Assembly (NCBI GenBank): GCA_964017235.1
Contig: OZ024932.1
Location: forward strand, 82,463,451 to 82,527,450
DNA: 64,000 nucleotides
From: Sabellastarte sp. h YS-2021
Lineage: Eukaryota > Annelida > Polychaeta > Sabellida > Sabellidae
Direction: 5' to 3'
Shown one piece after another: positions 10,919 to 25,433 of this stretch. How positions within the stretch are numbered: the first letter of the stretch is position 1; each line of letters starts with the position of its first letter. The notes beneath the pieces are model-generated. The model was not told where the DNA came from and searched no databases. It was given only the letters and a program-made list of their open reading frames with translations. The position numbers and the translations under genes were made by a program.

Positions 10919-12282
10919 ATGGTCCAAAATAGATGTAAATCAGCCCAAACCAGTACTAAATATTGCTCTGTAACCATGAAACTTGGCCAAAATATCACCT
11001 GCCACTCACTAAATCTGATTGCACAGGTTTTAGCATTACATCTGGTGTACCAGTGGTGTCATCTGTGTCAAATATGGTCCAGGAAGGCGAAAATACAGCC
11101 TCAGGTGGCTGTATCGGGATGGTCTGATATTTTCTCAGTTAAGGCAGATTTAAGGCTGTAAACCACATTGTGTCCCACAGGAGTCGCCACTTGAATGAAT
11201 TTTAGTGGTGTGTTCCTTCAGAAATGCATATCCAGTCCAAAGTACAGGTTCAGGGAGTGTAGGTGGCGAGGATGTCATAACATGCCAGATCAGTCCAAAC
11301 CACCCCTTAAAGTTGATCAAACCTGCTCAAATTTTCACAGAAAACTCAGTTTATATCAGAGAATGAATTTGTATTGGTCTGGTCCACTCGAGGGCCATAT
11401 TAGGAATTTTCATTTTCGGGGTGTGGGGGGGCCCCTTGGCCTCCCCTCATGGGGTGAATGTCAAGTATATCACAATATTGCCAGACTGAAGCCCCCATTT
11501 AATTTCATGCTTGTTTTAAAAATAAAGGGGGATATTTTAGGCACATTTGGAGCATTACATGTCTGAACAGAAAATATTTTACCCAAATAATGCTGTTAAA
11601 ATGGTCCAAAATAGATGTAAATCAGCCCAAACCAGTACTAAATATTGCTCTGTAACCATGAAACTTGGCCAAAATATCACCTGCCACTCACTAAATCTGA
11701 TTGCACAGGTTTTAGCATTACATCTGGTGTACCAGTGGTGTCATCTGTGTCAAATATGGTCCAGGAAGGCGAAAATACAGCCTCAGGTGGCTGTATCGGG
11801 ATGGTCTGATATTTTCTCAGTTAAGGCAGATTTAAGGCTGTAAACCACATTGTGTCCCACAGGAGTCGCCACTTGAATGAATTTTAGTGGTGTGTTCCTT
11901 CAGAAATGCATATCCAGTCCAAAGTACAGGTTCAGGGAGTGTAGGTGGCGAGGATGTCATAACATGCCAGATCAGTCCAAACCACCCCTTAAAGTTGATC
12001 AAACCTGCTCAAATTTTCACAGAAAACTCAGTTTATATCAGAGAATGAATTTGTATTGGTCTGGTCCACTCGAGGGCCATATTAGGAATTTTCATTTTCG
12101 GGGTGTGGGGGGGCCCCTTGGCCTCCCCTCATGGGGTGAATGTCAAGTATATCACAATATTGCCAGACTGAAGCCCCCATTTAATTTCATGCTTGTTTTA
12201 AAAATAAAGGGGGATATTTTAGGCACATTTGGAGCATTACATGTCTGAACAGAAAATATTTTACCCAAATAATGCTGTTAAA
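10919..12282 (+). repeat. Copies m17-m18 (starts 10919, 11601), plain type
   Basis: Both copies are of the majority type with seven G and no recurrent marker. They separate the A643/T650 module on the left from the A165 module on the right, and could be the remnant of a crossover junction between HOR types. Confidence 0.8.
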
Positions 12283-14268
12283 ATGGTCCAAAATAGATGT
12301 AAATCAGCCCAAACCAGTACTAAATATTGCTCTGTAACCATGAAACTTGGCCAAAATATCACCTGCCACTCACTAAATCTGATTGCACAGGTTTTAGCAT
12401 TACATCTGGTGTACCAGTGGTGTCATCTGTGTCAAATATGGTCCAGAAAGGCGAAAATACAGCCTCAGGTGGCTGTATCGGGATGGTCTGATATTTTCTC
12501 AGTTAAGGCAGATTTAAGGCTGTAAACCACATTGTGTCCCACAGGAGTCGCCACTTGAATGAATTTTAGTGGTGTGTTCCTTCAGAAATGCATATCCAGT
12601 CCAAAGTACAGGTTCAGGGAGTGTAGGTGGCGAGGATGTCATAACATGCCAGATCAGTCCAAACCACCCCTTAAAGTTGATCAAACCTGCTCAAATTTTC
12701 ACAGAAAACTCAGTTTATATCAGAGAATGAATTTGTATTGGTCTGGTCCACTCGAGGGCCATATTAGGAATTTTCATTTTCGGGGTGTGGGGGGGCCCCT
12801 TGGCCTCCCCTCATGGGGTGAATGTCAAGTATATCACAATATTGCCAGACTGAAGCCCCCATTTAATTTCATGCTTGTTTTAAAAATAAAGGGGGATATT
12901 TTAGGCACATTTGGAGCATTACATGTCTGAACAGAAAATATTTTACCCAAATAATGCTGTTAAAATGGTCCAAAATAGATGTAAATCAGCCCAAACCAGT
13001 ACTAAATATTGCTCTGTAACCATGAAACTTGGCCAAAATATCACCTGCCACTCACTAAATCTGATTGCACAGGTTTTAGCATTACATCTGGTGTACCAGT
13101 GGTGTCATCTGTGTCAAATATGGTCCAGGAAGGCGAAAATACAGCCTCAGGTGGCTGTATCGGGATGGTCTGATATTTTCTCAGTTAAGGCAGATTTAAG
13201 GCTGTAAACCACATTGTGTCCCACAGGAGTCGCCACTTGAATGAATTTTAGTGGTGTGTTCCTTCAGAAATGCATATCCAGTCCAAAGTACAGGTTCAGG
13301 GAGTGTAGGTGGCGAGGATGTCATAACATGCCAGATCAGTCCAAACCACCCCTTAAAGTTGATCAAACCTGCTCAAATTTTCACAGAAAACTCAGTTTAT
13401 ATCAGAGAATGAATTTGTATTGGTCTGGTCCACTCGAGGGCCATATTAGGAATTTTCATTTTCGGGGTGTGGGGGGGGCCCCTTGGCCTCCCCTCATGGG
13501 GTGAATGTCAAGTATATCACAATATTGCCAGACTGAAGCCCCCATTTAATTTCATGCTTGTTTTAAAAATAAAGGGGGATATTTTAGGCACATTTGGAGC
13601 ATTACATGTCTGAACAGAAAATATTTTACCCAAATAATGCTGTTAAAATGGTCCAAAATAGATGTAAATCAGCCCAAACCAGTACTAAATATTGCTCTGT
13701 AACCATGAAACTTGGCCAAAATATCACCTGCCACTCACTAAATCTGATTGCACAGGTTTTAGCATTACATCTGGTGTACCAGTGGTGTCATCTGTGTCAA
13801 ATATGGTCCAGGAAGGCGAAAATACAGCCTCAGGTGGCTGTATCGGGATGGTCTGATATTTTCTCAGTTAAGGCAGATTTAAGGCTGTAAACCACATTGT
13901 GTCCCACAGGAGTCGCCACTTGAATGAATTTTAGTGGTGTGTTCCTTCAGAAATGCATATCCAGTCCAAAGTACAGGTTCAGGGAGTGTAGGTGGCGAGG
14001 ATGTCATAACATGCCAGATCAGTCCAAACCACCCCTTAAAGTTGATCAAACCTGCTCAAATTTTCACAGAAAACTCAGTTTATATCAGAGAATGAATTTG
14101 TATTGGTCTGGTCCACTCGAGGGCCATATTAGGAATTTTCATTTTCGGGGTGTGGGGGGGCCCCCTGGCCTCCCCTCATGGGGTGAATGTCAAGTATATC
14201 ACAATATTGCCAGACTGAAGCCCCCATTTAATTTCATGCTTGTTTTAAAAATAAAGGGGGATATTTTA

Positions 14269-14270
14269 AT
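14269..14270. other. Private adjacent double change GG to AT in m21 (unit 622-623)
   Basis: The majority TTTTAGGCACATTT reads TTTTAATCACATTT in m21 only. Two adjacent bases are changed together in an otherwise near-invariant array, which suggests one event rather than two point mutations. Confidence 0.85.
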
Positions 14271-17200
14271 CACATTTGGAGCATTACATGTCTGAACAGA
14301 AAATATTTTACCCAAATAATGCTGTTAAAATGGTCCAAAATAGATGTAAATCAGCCCAAACCAGTACTAAATATTGCTCTGTAACCATGAAACTTGGCCA
14401 AAATATCACCTGCCACTCACTAAATCTGATTGCACAGGTTTTAGCATTACATCTGGTGTACCAGTGGTGTCATCTGTGTCAAATATGGTCCAGAAAGGCG
14501 AAAATACAGCCTCAGGTGGCTGTATCGGGATGGTCTGATATTTTCTCAGTTAAGGCAGATTTAAGGCTGTAAACCACATTGTGTCCCACAGGAGTCGCCA
14601 CTTGAATGAATTTTAGTGGTGTGTTCCTTCAGAAATGCATATCCAGTCCAAAGTACAGGTTCAGGGAGTGTAGGTGGCGAGGATGTCATAACATGCCAGA
14701 TCAGTCCAAACCACCCCTTAAAGTTGATCAAACCTGCTCAAATTTTCACAGAAAACTCAGTTTATATCAGAGAATGAATTTGTATTGGTCTGGTCCACTC
14801 GAGGGCCATATTAGGAATTTTCATTTTCGGGGTGTGGGGGGGCCCCTTGGCCTCCCCTCATGGGGTGAATGTCAAGTATATCACAATATTGCCAGACTGA
14901 AGCCCCCATTTAATTTCATGCTTGTTTTAAAAATAAAGGGGGATATTTTAGGCACATTTGGAGCATTACATGTCTGAACAGAAAATATTTTACCCAAATA
15001 ATGCTGTTAAAATGGTCCAAAATAGATGTAAATCAGCCCAAACCAGTACTAAATATTGCTCTGTAACCATGAAACTTGGCCAAAATATCACCTGCCACTC
15101 ACTAAATCTGATTGCACAGGTTTTAGCATTACATCTGGTGTACCAGTGGTGTCATCTGTGTCAAATATGGTCCAGGAAGGCGAAAATACAGCCTCAGGTG
15201 GCTGTATCGGGATGGTCTGATATTTTCTCAGTTAAGGCAGATTTAAGGCTGTAAACCACATTGTGTCCCACAGGAGTCGCCACTTGAATGAATTTTAGTG
15301 GTGTGTTCCTTCAGAAATGCATATCCAGTCCAAAGTACAGGTTCAGGGAGTGTAGGTGGCGAGGATGTCATAACATGCCAGATCAGTCCAAACCACCCCT
15401 TAAAGTTGATCAAACCTGCTCAAATTTTCACAGAAAACTCAGTTTATATCAGAGAATGAATTTGTATTGGTCTGGTCCACTCGAGGGCCATATTAGGAAT
15501 TTTCATTTTCGGGGTGTGGGGGGGGCCCCTTGGCCTCCCCTCATGGGGTGAATGTCAAGTATATCACAATATTGCCAGACTGAAGCCCCCATTTAATTTC
15601 ATGCTTGTTTTAAAAATAAAGGGGGATATTTTAGGCACATTTGGAGCATTACATGTCTGAACAGAAAATATTTTACCCAAATAATGCTGTTAAAATGGTC
15701 CAAAATAGATGTAAATCAGCCCAAACCAGTACTAAATATTGCTCTGTAACCATGAAACTTGGCCAAAATATCACCTGCCACTCACTAAATCTGATTGCAC
15801 AGGTTTTAGCATTACATCTGGTGTACCAGTGGTGTCATCTGTGTCAAATATGGTCCAGGAAGGCGAAAATACAGCCTCAGGTGGCTGTATCGGGATGGTC
15901 TGATATTTTCTCAGTTAAGGCAGATTTAAGGCTGTAAACCACATTGTGTCCCACAGGAGTCGCCACTTGAATGAATTTTAGTGGTGTGTTCCTTCAGAAA
16001 TGCATATCCAGTCCAAAGTACAGGTTCAGGGAGTGTAGGTGGCGAGGATGTCATAACATGCCAGATCAGTCCAAACCACCCCTTAAAGTTGATCAAACCT
16101 GCTCAAATTTTCACAGAAAACTCAGTTTATATCAGAGAATGAATTTGTATTGGTCTGGTCCACTCGAGGGCCATATTAGGAATTTTCATTTTCGGGGTGT
16201 GGGGGGGCCCCCTGGCCTCCCCTCATGGGGTGAATGTCAAGTATATCACAATATTGCCAGACTGAAGCCCCCATTTAATTTCATGCTTGTTTTAAAAATA
16301 AAGGGGGATATTTTAGGCACATTTGGAGCATTACATGTCTGAACAGAAAATATTTTACCCAAATAATGCTGTTAAAATGGTCCAAAATAGATGTAAATCA
16401 GCCCAAACCAGTACTAAATATTGCTCTGTAACCATGAAACTTGGCCAAAATATCACCTGCCACTCACTAAATCTGATTGCACAGGTTTTAGCATTACATC
16501 TGGTGTACCAGTGGTGTCATCTGTGTCAAATATGGTCCAGAAAGGCGAAAATACAGCCTCAGGTGGCTGTATCGGGATGGTCTGATATTTTCTCAGTTAA
16601 GGCAGATTTAAGGCTGTAAACCACATTGTGTCCCACAGGAGTCGCCACTTGAATGAATTTTAGTGGTGTGTTCCTTCAGAAATGCATATCCAGTCCAAAG
16701 TACAGGTTCAGGGAGTGTAGGTGGCGAGGATGTCATAACATGCCAGATCAGTCCAAACCACCCCTTAAAGTTGATCAAACCTGCTCAAATTTTCACAGAA
16801 AACTCAGTTTATATCAGAGAATGAATTTGTATTGGTCTGGTCCACTCGAGGGCCATATTAGGAATTTTCATTTTCGGGGTGTGGGGGGGCCCCTTGGCCT
16901 CCCCTCATGGGGTGAATGTCAAGTATATCACAATATTGCCAGACTGAAGCCCCCATTTAATTTCATGCTTGTTTTAAAAATAAAGGGGGATATTTTAGGC
17001 ACATTTGGAGCATTACATGTCTGAACAGAAAATATTTTACCCAAATAATGCTGTTAAAATGGTCCAAAATAGATGTAAATCAGCCCAAACCAGTACTAAA
17101 TATTGCTCTGTAACCATGAAACTTGGCCAAAATATCACCTGCCACTCACTAAATCTGATTGCACAGGTTTTAGCATTACATCTGGTGTACCAGTGGTGTC

Positions 17201-20200
17201 ATCTGTGTCAAATATGGTCCAGGAAGGCGAAAATACAGCCTCAGGTGGCTGTATCGGGATGGTCTGATATTTTCTCAGTTAAGGCAGATTTAAGGCTGTA
17301 AACCACATTGTGTCCCACAGGAGTCGCCACTTGAATGAATTTTAGTGGTGTGTTCCTTCAGAAATGCATATCCAGTCCAAAGTACAGGTTCAGGGAGTGT
17401 AGGTGGCGAGGATGTCATAACATGCCAGATCAGTCCAAACCACCCCTTAAAGTTGATCAAACCTGCTCAAATTTTCACAGAAAACTCAGTTTATATCAGA
17501 GAATGAATTTGTATTGGTCTGGTCCACTCGAGGGCCATATTAGGAATTTTCATTTTCGGGGTGTGGGGGGGGCCCCTTGGCCTCCCCTCATGGGGTGAAT
17601 GTCAAGTATATCACAATATTGCCAGACTGAAGCCCCCATTTAATTTCATGCTTGTTTTAAAAATAAAGGGGGATATTTTAGGCACATTTGGAGCATTACA
17701 TGTCTGAACAGAAAATATTTTACCCAAATAATGCTGTTAAAATGGTCCAAAATAGATGTAAATCAGCCCAAACCAGTACTAAATATTGCTCTGTAACCAT
17801 GAAACTTGGCCAAAATATCACCTGCCACTCACTAAATCTGATTGCACAGGTTTTAGCATTACATCTGGTGTACCAGTGGTGTCATCTGTGTCAAATATGG
17901 TCCAGGAAGGCGAAAATACAGCCTCAGGTGGCTGTATCGGGATGGTCTGATATTTTCTCAGTTAAGGCAGATTTAAGGCTGTAAACCACATTGTGTCCCA
18001 CAGGAGTCGCCACTTGAATGAATTTTAGTGGTGTGTTCCTTCAGAAATGCATATCCAGTCCAAAGTACAGGTTCAGGGAGTGTAGGTGGCGAGGATGTCA
18101 TAACATGCCAGATCAGTCCAAACCACCCCTTAAAGTTGATCAAACCTGCTCAAATTTTCACAGAAAACTCAGTTTATATCAGAGAATGAATTTGTATTGG
18201 TCTGGTCCACTCGAGGGCCATATTAGGAATTTTCATTTTCGGGGTGTGGGGGGGGCCCCTTGGCCTCCCCTCATGGGGTGAATGTCAAGTATATCACAAT
18301 ATTGCCAGACTGAAGCCCCCATTTAATTTCATGCTTGTTTTAAAAATAAAGGGGGATATTTTAGGCACATTTGGAGCATTACATGTCTGAACAGAAAATA
18401 TTTTACCCAAATAATGCTGTTAAAATGGTCCAAAATAGATGTAAATCAGCCCAAACCAGTACTAAATATTGCTCTGTAACCATGAAACTTGGCCAAAATA
18501 TCACCTGCCACTCACTAAATCTGATTGCACAGGTTTTAGCATTACATCTGGTGTACCAGTGGTGTCATCTGTGTCAAATATGGTCCAGGAAGGCGAAAAT
18601 ACAGCCTCAGGTGGCTGTATCGGGATGGTCTGATATTTTCTCAGTTAAGGCAGATTTAAGGCTGTAAACCACATTGTGTCCCACAGGAGTCGCCACTTGA
18701 ATGAATTTTAGTGGTGTGTTCCTTCAGAAATGCATATCCAGTCCAAAGTACAGGTTCAGGGAGTGTAGGTGGCGAGGATGTCATAACATGCCAGATCAGT
18801 CCAAACCACCCCTTAAAGTTGATCAAACCTGCTCAAATTTTCACAGAAAACTCAGTTTATATCAGAGAATGAATTTGTATTGGTCTGGTCCACTCGAGGG
18901 CCATATTAGGAATTTTCATTTTCGGGGTGTGGGGGGGGCCCCTTGGCCTCCCCTCATGGGGTGAATGTCAAGTATATCACAATATTGCCAGACTGAAGCC
19001 CCCATTTAATTTCATGCTTGTTTTAAAAATAAAGGGGGATATTTTAGGCACATTTGGAGCATTACATGTCTGAACAGAAAATATTTTACCCAAATAATGC
19101 TGTTAAAATGGTCCAAAATAGATGTAAATCAGCCCAAACCAGTACTAAATATTGCTCTGTAACCATGAAACTTGGCCAAAATATCACCTGCCACTCACTA
19201 AATCTGATTGCACAGGTTTTAGCATTACATCTGGTGTACCAGTGGTGTCATCTGTGTCAAATATGGTCCAGGAAGGCGAAAATACAGCCTCAGGTGGCTG
19301 TATCGGGATGGTCTGATATTTTCTCAGTTAAGGCAGATTTAAGGCTGTAAACCACATTGTGTCCCACAGGAGTCGCCACTTGAATGAATTTTAGTGGTGT
19401 GTTCCTTCAGAAATGCATATCCAGTCCAAAGTACAGGTTCAGGGAGTGTAGGTGGCGAGGATGTCATAACATGCCAGATCAGTCCAAACCACCCCTTAAA
19501 GTTGATCAAACCTGCTCAAATTTTCACAGAAAACTCAGTTTATATCAGAGAATGAATTTGTATTGGTCTGGTCCACTCGAGGGCCATATTAGGAATTTTC
19601 ATTTTCGGGGTGTGGGGGGGCCCCCTGGCCTCCCCTCATGGGGTGAATGTCAAGTATATCACAATATTGCCAGACTGAAGCCCCCATTTAATTTCATGCT
19701 TGTTTTAAAAATAAAGGGGGATATTTTAGGCACATTTGGAGCATTACATGTCTGAACAGAAAATATTTTACCCAAATAATGCTGTTAAAATGGTCCAAAA
19801 TAGATGTAAATCAGCCCAAACCAGTACTAAATATTGCTCTGTAACCATGAAACTTGGCCAAAATATCACCTGCCACTCACTAAATCTGATTGCACAGGTT
19901 TTAGCATTACATCTGGTGTACCAGTGGTGTCATCTGTGTCAAATATGGTCCAGAAAGGCGAAAATACAGCCTCAGGTGGCTGTATCGGGATGGTCTGATA
20001 TTTTCTCAGTTAAGGCAGATTTAAGGCTGTAAACCACATTGTGTCCCACAGGAGTCGCCACTTGAATGAATTTTAGTGGTGTGTTCCTTCAGAAATGCAT
20101 ATCCAGTCCAAAGTACAGGTTCAGGGAGTGTAGGTGGCGAGGATGTCATAACATGCCAGATCAGTCCAAACCACCCCTTAAAGTTGATCAAACCTGCTCA

Positions 20201-23200
20201 AATTTTCACAGAAAACTCAGTTTATATCAGAGAATGAATTTGTATTGGTCTGGTCCACTCGAGGGCCATATTAGGAATTTTCATTTTCGGGGTGTGGGGG
20301 GGCCCCTTGGCCTCCCCTCATGGGGTGAATGTCAAGTATATCACAATATTGCCAGACTGAAGCCCCCATTTAATTTCATGCTTGTTTTAAAAATAAAGGG
20401 GGATATTTTAGGCACATTTGGAGCATTACATGTCTGAACAGAAAATATTTTACCCAAATAATGCTGTTAAAATGGTCCAAAATAGATGTAAATCAGCCCA
20501 AACCAGTACTAAATATTGCTCTGTAACCATGAAACTTGGCCAAAATATCACCTGCCACTCACTAAATCTGATTGCACAGGTTTTAGCATTACATCTGGTG
20601 TACCAGTGGTGTCATCTGTGTCAAATATGGTCCAGGAAGGCGAAAATACAGCCTCAGGTGGCTGTATCGGGATGGTCTGATATTTTCTCAGTTAAGGCAG
20701 ATTTAAGGCTGTAAACCACATTGTGTCCCACAGGAGTCGCCACTTGAATGAATTTTAGTGGTGTGTTCCTTCAGAAATGCATATCCAGTCCAAAGTACAG
20801 GTTCAGGGAGTGTAGGTGGCGAGGATGTCATAACATGCCAGATCAGTCCAAACCACCCCTTAAAGTTGATCAAACCTGCTCAAATTTTCACAGAAAACTC
20901 AGTTTATATCAGAGAATGAATTTGTATTGGTCTGGTCCACTCGAGGGCCATATTAGGAATTTTCATTTTCGGGGTGTGGGGGGGGCCCCTTGGCCTCCCC
21001 TCATGGGGTGAATGTCAAGTATATCACAATATTGCCAGACTGAAGCCCCCATTTAATTTCATGCTTGTTTTAAAAATAAAGGGGGATATTTTAGGCACAT
21101 TTGGAGCATTACATGTCTGAACAGAAAATATTTTACCCAAATAATGCTGTTAAAATGGTCCAAAATAGATGTAAATCAGCCCAAACCAGTACTAAATATT
21201 GCTCTGTAACCATGAAACTTGGCCAAAATATCACCTGCCACTCACTAAATCTGATTGCACAGGTTTTAGCATTACATCTGGTGTACCAGTGGTGTCATCT
21301 GTGTCAAATATGGTCCAGGAAGGCGAAAATACAGCCTCAGGTGGCTGTATCGGGATGGTCTGATATTTTCTCAGTTAAGGCAGATTTAAGGCTGTAAACC
21401 ACATTGTGTCCCACAGGAGTCGCCACTTGAATGAATTTTAGTGGTGTGTTCCTTCAGAAATGCATATCCAGTCCAAAGTACAGGTTCAGGGAGTGTAGGT
21501 GGCGAGGATGTCATAACATGCCAGATCAGTCCAAACCACCCCTTAAAGTTGATCAAACCTGCTCAAATTTTCACAGAAAACTCAGTTTATATCAGAGAAT
21601 GAATTTGTATTGGTCTGGTCCACTCGAGGGCCATATTAGGAATTTTCATTTTCGGGGTGTGGGGGGGCCCCCTGGCCTCCCCTCATGGGGTGAATGTCAA
21701 GTATATCACAATATTGCCAGACTGAAGCCCCCATTTAATTTCATGCTTGTTTTAAAAATAAAGGGGGATATTTTAGGCACATTTGGAGCATTACATGTCT
21801 GAACAGAAAATATTTTACCCAAATAATGCTGTTAAAATGGTCCAAAATAGATGTAAATCAGCCCAAACCAGTACTAAATATTGCTCTGTAACCATGAAAC
21901 TTGGCCAAAATATCACCTGCCACTCACTAAATCTGATTGCACAGGTTTTAGCATTACATCTGGTGTACCAGTGGTGTCATCTGTGTCAAATATGGTCCAG
22001 AAAGGCGAAAATACAGCCTCAGGTGGCTGTATCGGGATGGTCTGATATTTTCTCAGTTAAGGCAGATTTAAGGCTGTAAACCACATTGTGTCCCACAGGA
22101 GTCGCCACTTGAATGAATTTTAGTGGTGTGTTCCTTCAGAAATGCATATCCAGTCCAAAGTACAGGTTCAGGGAGTGTAGGTGGCGAGGATGTCATAACA
22201 TGCCAGATCAGTCCAAACCACCCCTTAAAGTTGATCAAACCTGCTCAAATTTTCACAGAAAACTCAGTTTATATCAGAGAATGAATTTGTATTGGTCTGG
22301 TCCACTCGAGGGCCATATTAGGAATTTTCATTTTCGGGGTGTGGGGGGGCCCCTTGGCCTCCCCTCATGGGGTGAATGTCAAGTATATCACAATATTGCC
22401 AGACTGAAGCCCCCATTTAATTTCATGCTTGTTTTAAAAATAAAGGGGGATATTTTAGGCACATTTGGAGCATTACATGTCTGAACAGAAAATATTTTAC
22501 CCAAATAATGCTGTTAAAATGGTCCAAAATAGATGTAAATCAGCCCAAACCAGTACTAAATATTGCTCTGTAACCATGAAACTTGGCCAAAATATCACCT
22601 GCCACTCACTAAATCTGATTGCACAGGTTTTAGCATTACATCTGGTGTACCAGTGGTGTCATCTGTGTCAAATATGGTCCAGGAAGGCGAAAATACAGCC
22701 TCAGGTGGCTGTATCGGGATGGTCTGATATTTTCTCAGTTAAGGCAGATTTAAGGCTGTAAACCACATTGTGTCCCACAGGAGTCGCCACTTGAATGAAT
22801 TTTAGTGGTGTGTTCCTTCAGAAATGCATATCCAGTCCAAAGTACAGGTTCAGGGAGTGTAGGTGGCGAGGATGTCATAACATGCCAGATCAGTCCAAAC
22901 CACCCCTTAAAGTTGATCAAACCTGCTCAAATTTTCACAGAAAACTCAGTTTATATCAGAGAATGAATTTGTATTGGTCTGGTCCACTCGAGGGCCATAT
23001 TAGGAATTTTCATTTTCGGGGTGTGGGGGGGGCCCCTTGGCCTCCCCTCATGGGGTGAATGTCAAGTATATCACAATATTGCCAGACTGAAGCCCCCATT
23101 TAATTTCATGCTTGTTTTAAAAATAAAGGGGGATATTTTAGGCACATTTGGAGCATTACATGTCTGAACAGAAAATATTTTACCCAAATAATGCTGTTAA

Positions 23201-25432
23201 AATGGTCCAAAATAGATGTAAATCAGCCCAAACCAGTACTAAATATTGCTCTGTAACCATGAAACTTGGCCAAAATATCACCTGCCACTCACTAAATCTG
23301 ATTGCACAGGTTTTAGCATTACATCTGGTGTACCAGTGGTGTCATCTGTGTCAAATATGGTCCAGGAAGGCGAAAATACAGCCTCAGGTGGCTGTATCGG
23401 GATGGTCTGATATTTTCTCAGTTAAGGCAGATTTAAGGCTGTAAACCACATTGTGTCCCACAGGAGTCGCCACTTGAATGAATTTTAGTGGTGTGTTCCT
23501 TCAGAAATGCATATCCAGTCCAAAGTACAGGTTCAGGGAGTGTAGGTGGCGAGGATGTCATAACATGCCAGATCAGTCCAAACCACCCCTTAAAGTTGAT
23601 CAAACCTGCTCAAATTTTCACAGAAAACTCAGTTTATATCAGAGAATGAATTTGTATTGGTCTGGTCCACTCGAGGGCCATATTAGGAATTTTCATTTTC
23701 GGGGTGTGGGGGGGGCCCCTTGGCCTCCCCTCATGGGGTGAATGTCAAGTATATCACAATATTGCCAGACTGAAGCCCCCATTTAATTTCATGCTTGTTT
23801 TAAAAATAAAGGGGGATATTTTAGGCACATTTGGAGCATTACATGTCTGAACAGAAAATATTTTACCCAAATAATGCTGTTAAAATGGTCCAAAATAGAT
23901 GTAAATCAGCCCAAACCAGTACTAAATATTGCTCTGTAACCATGAAACTTGGCCAAAATATCACCTGCCACTCACTAAATCTGATTGCACAGGTTTTAGC
24001 ATTACATCTGGTGTACCAGTGGTGTCATCTGTGTCAAATATGGTCCAGGAAGGCGAAAATACAGCCTCAGGTGGCTGTATCGGGATGGTCTGATATTTTC
24101 TCAGTTAAGGCAGATTTAAGGCTGTAAACCACATTGTGTCCCACAGGAGTCGCCACTTGAATGAATTTTAGTGGTGTGTTCCTTCAGAAATGCATATCCA
24201 GTCCAAAGTACAGGTTCAGGGAGTGTAGGTGGCGAGGATGTCATAACATGCCAGATCAGTCCAAACCACCCCTTAAAGTTGATCAAACCTGCTCAAATTT
24301 TCACAGAAAACTCAGTTTATATCAGAGAATGAATTTGTATTGGTCTGGTCCACTCGAGGGCCATATTAGGAATTTTCATTTTCGGGGTGTGGGGGGGCCC
24401 CCTGGCCTCCCCTCATGGGGTGAATGTCAAGTATATCACAATATTGCCAGACTGAAGCCCCCATTTAATTTCATGCTTGTTTTAAAAATAAAGGGGGATA
24501 TTTTAGGCACATTTGGAGCATTACATGTCTGAACAGAAAATATTTTACCCAAATAATGCTGTTAAAATGGTCCAAAATAGATGTAAATCAGCCCAAACCA
24601 GTACTAAATATTGCTCTGTAACCATGAAACTTGGCCAAAATATCACCTGCCACTCACTAAATCTGATTGCACAGGTTTTAGCATTACATCTGGTGTACCA
24701 GTGGTGTCATCTGTGTCAAATATGGTCCAGAAAGGCGAAAATACAGCCTCAGGTGGCTGTATCGGGATGGTCTGATATTTTCTCAGTTAAGGCAGATTTA
24801 AGGCTGTAAACCACATTGTGTCCCACAGGAGTCGCCACTTGAATGAATTTTAGTGGTGTGTTCCTTCAGAAATGCATATCCAGTCCAAAGTACAGGTTCA
24901 GGGAGTGTAGGTGGCGAGGATGTCATAACATGCCAGATCAGTCCAAACCACCCCTTAAAGTTGATCAAACCTGCTCAAATTTTCACAGAAAACTCAGTTT
25001 ATATCAGAGAATGAATTTGTATTGGTCTGGTCCACTCGAGGGCCATATTAGGAATTTTCATTTTCGGGGTGTGGGGGGGCCCCTTGGCCTCCCCTCATGG
25101 GGTGAATGTCAAGTATATCACAATATTGCCAGACTGAAGCCCCCATTTAATTTCATGCTTGTTTTAAAAATAAAGGGGGATATTTTAGGCACATTTGGAG
25201 CATTACATGTCTGAACAGAAAATATTTTACCCAAATAATGCTGTTAAAATGGTCCAAAATAGATGTAAATCAGCCCAAACCAGTACTAAATATTGCTCTG
25301 TAACCATGAAACTTGGCCAAAATATCACCTGCCACTCACTAAATCTGATTGCACAGGTTTTAGCATTACATCTGGTGTACCAGTGGTGTCATCTGTGTCA
25401 AATATGGTCCAGGAAGGCGAAAATACAGCCTC

Positions 25433-25433
25433 G
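25433..25433. other. Private variant A to G in m38 (unit base 185)
   Basis: GCCTCAGG becomes GCCTCGGG, which creates an extra CpG in a CpG-poor unit. It occurs in m38 only. Confidence 0.8.
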
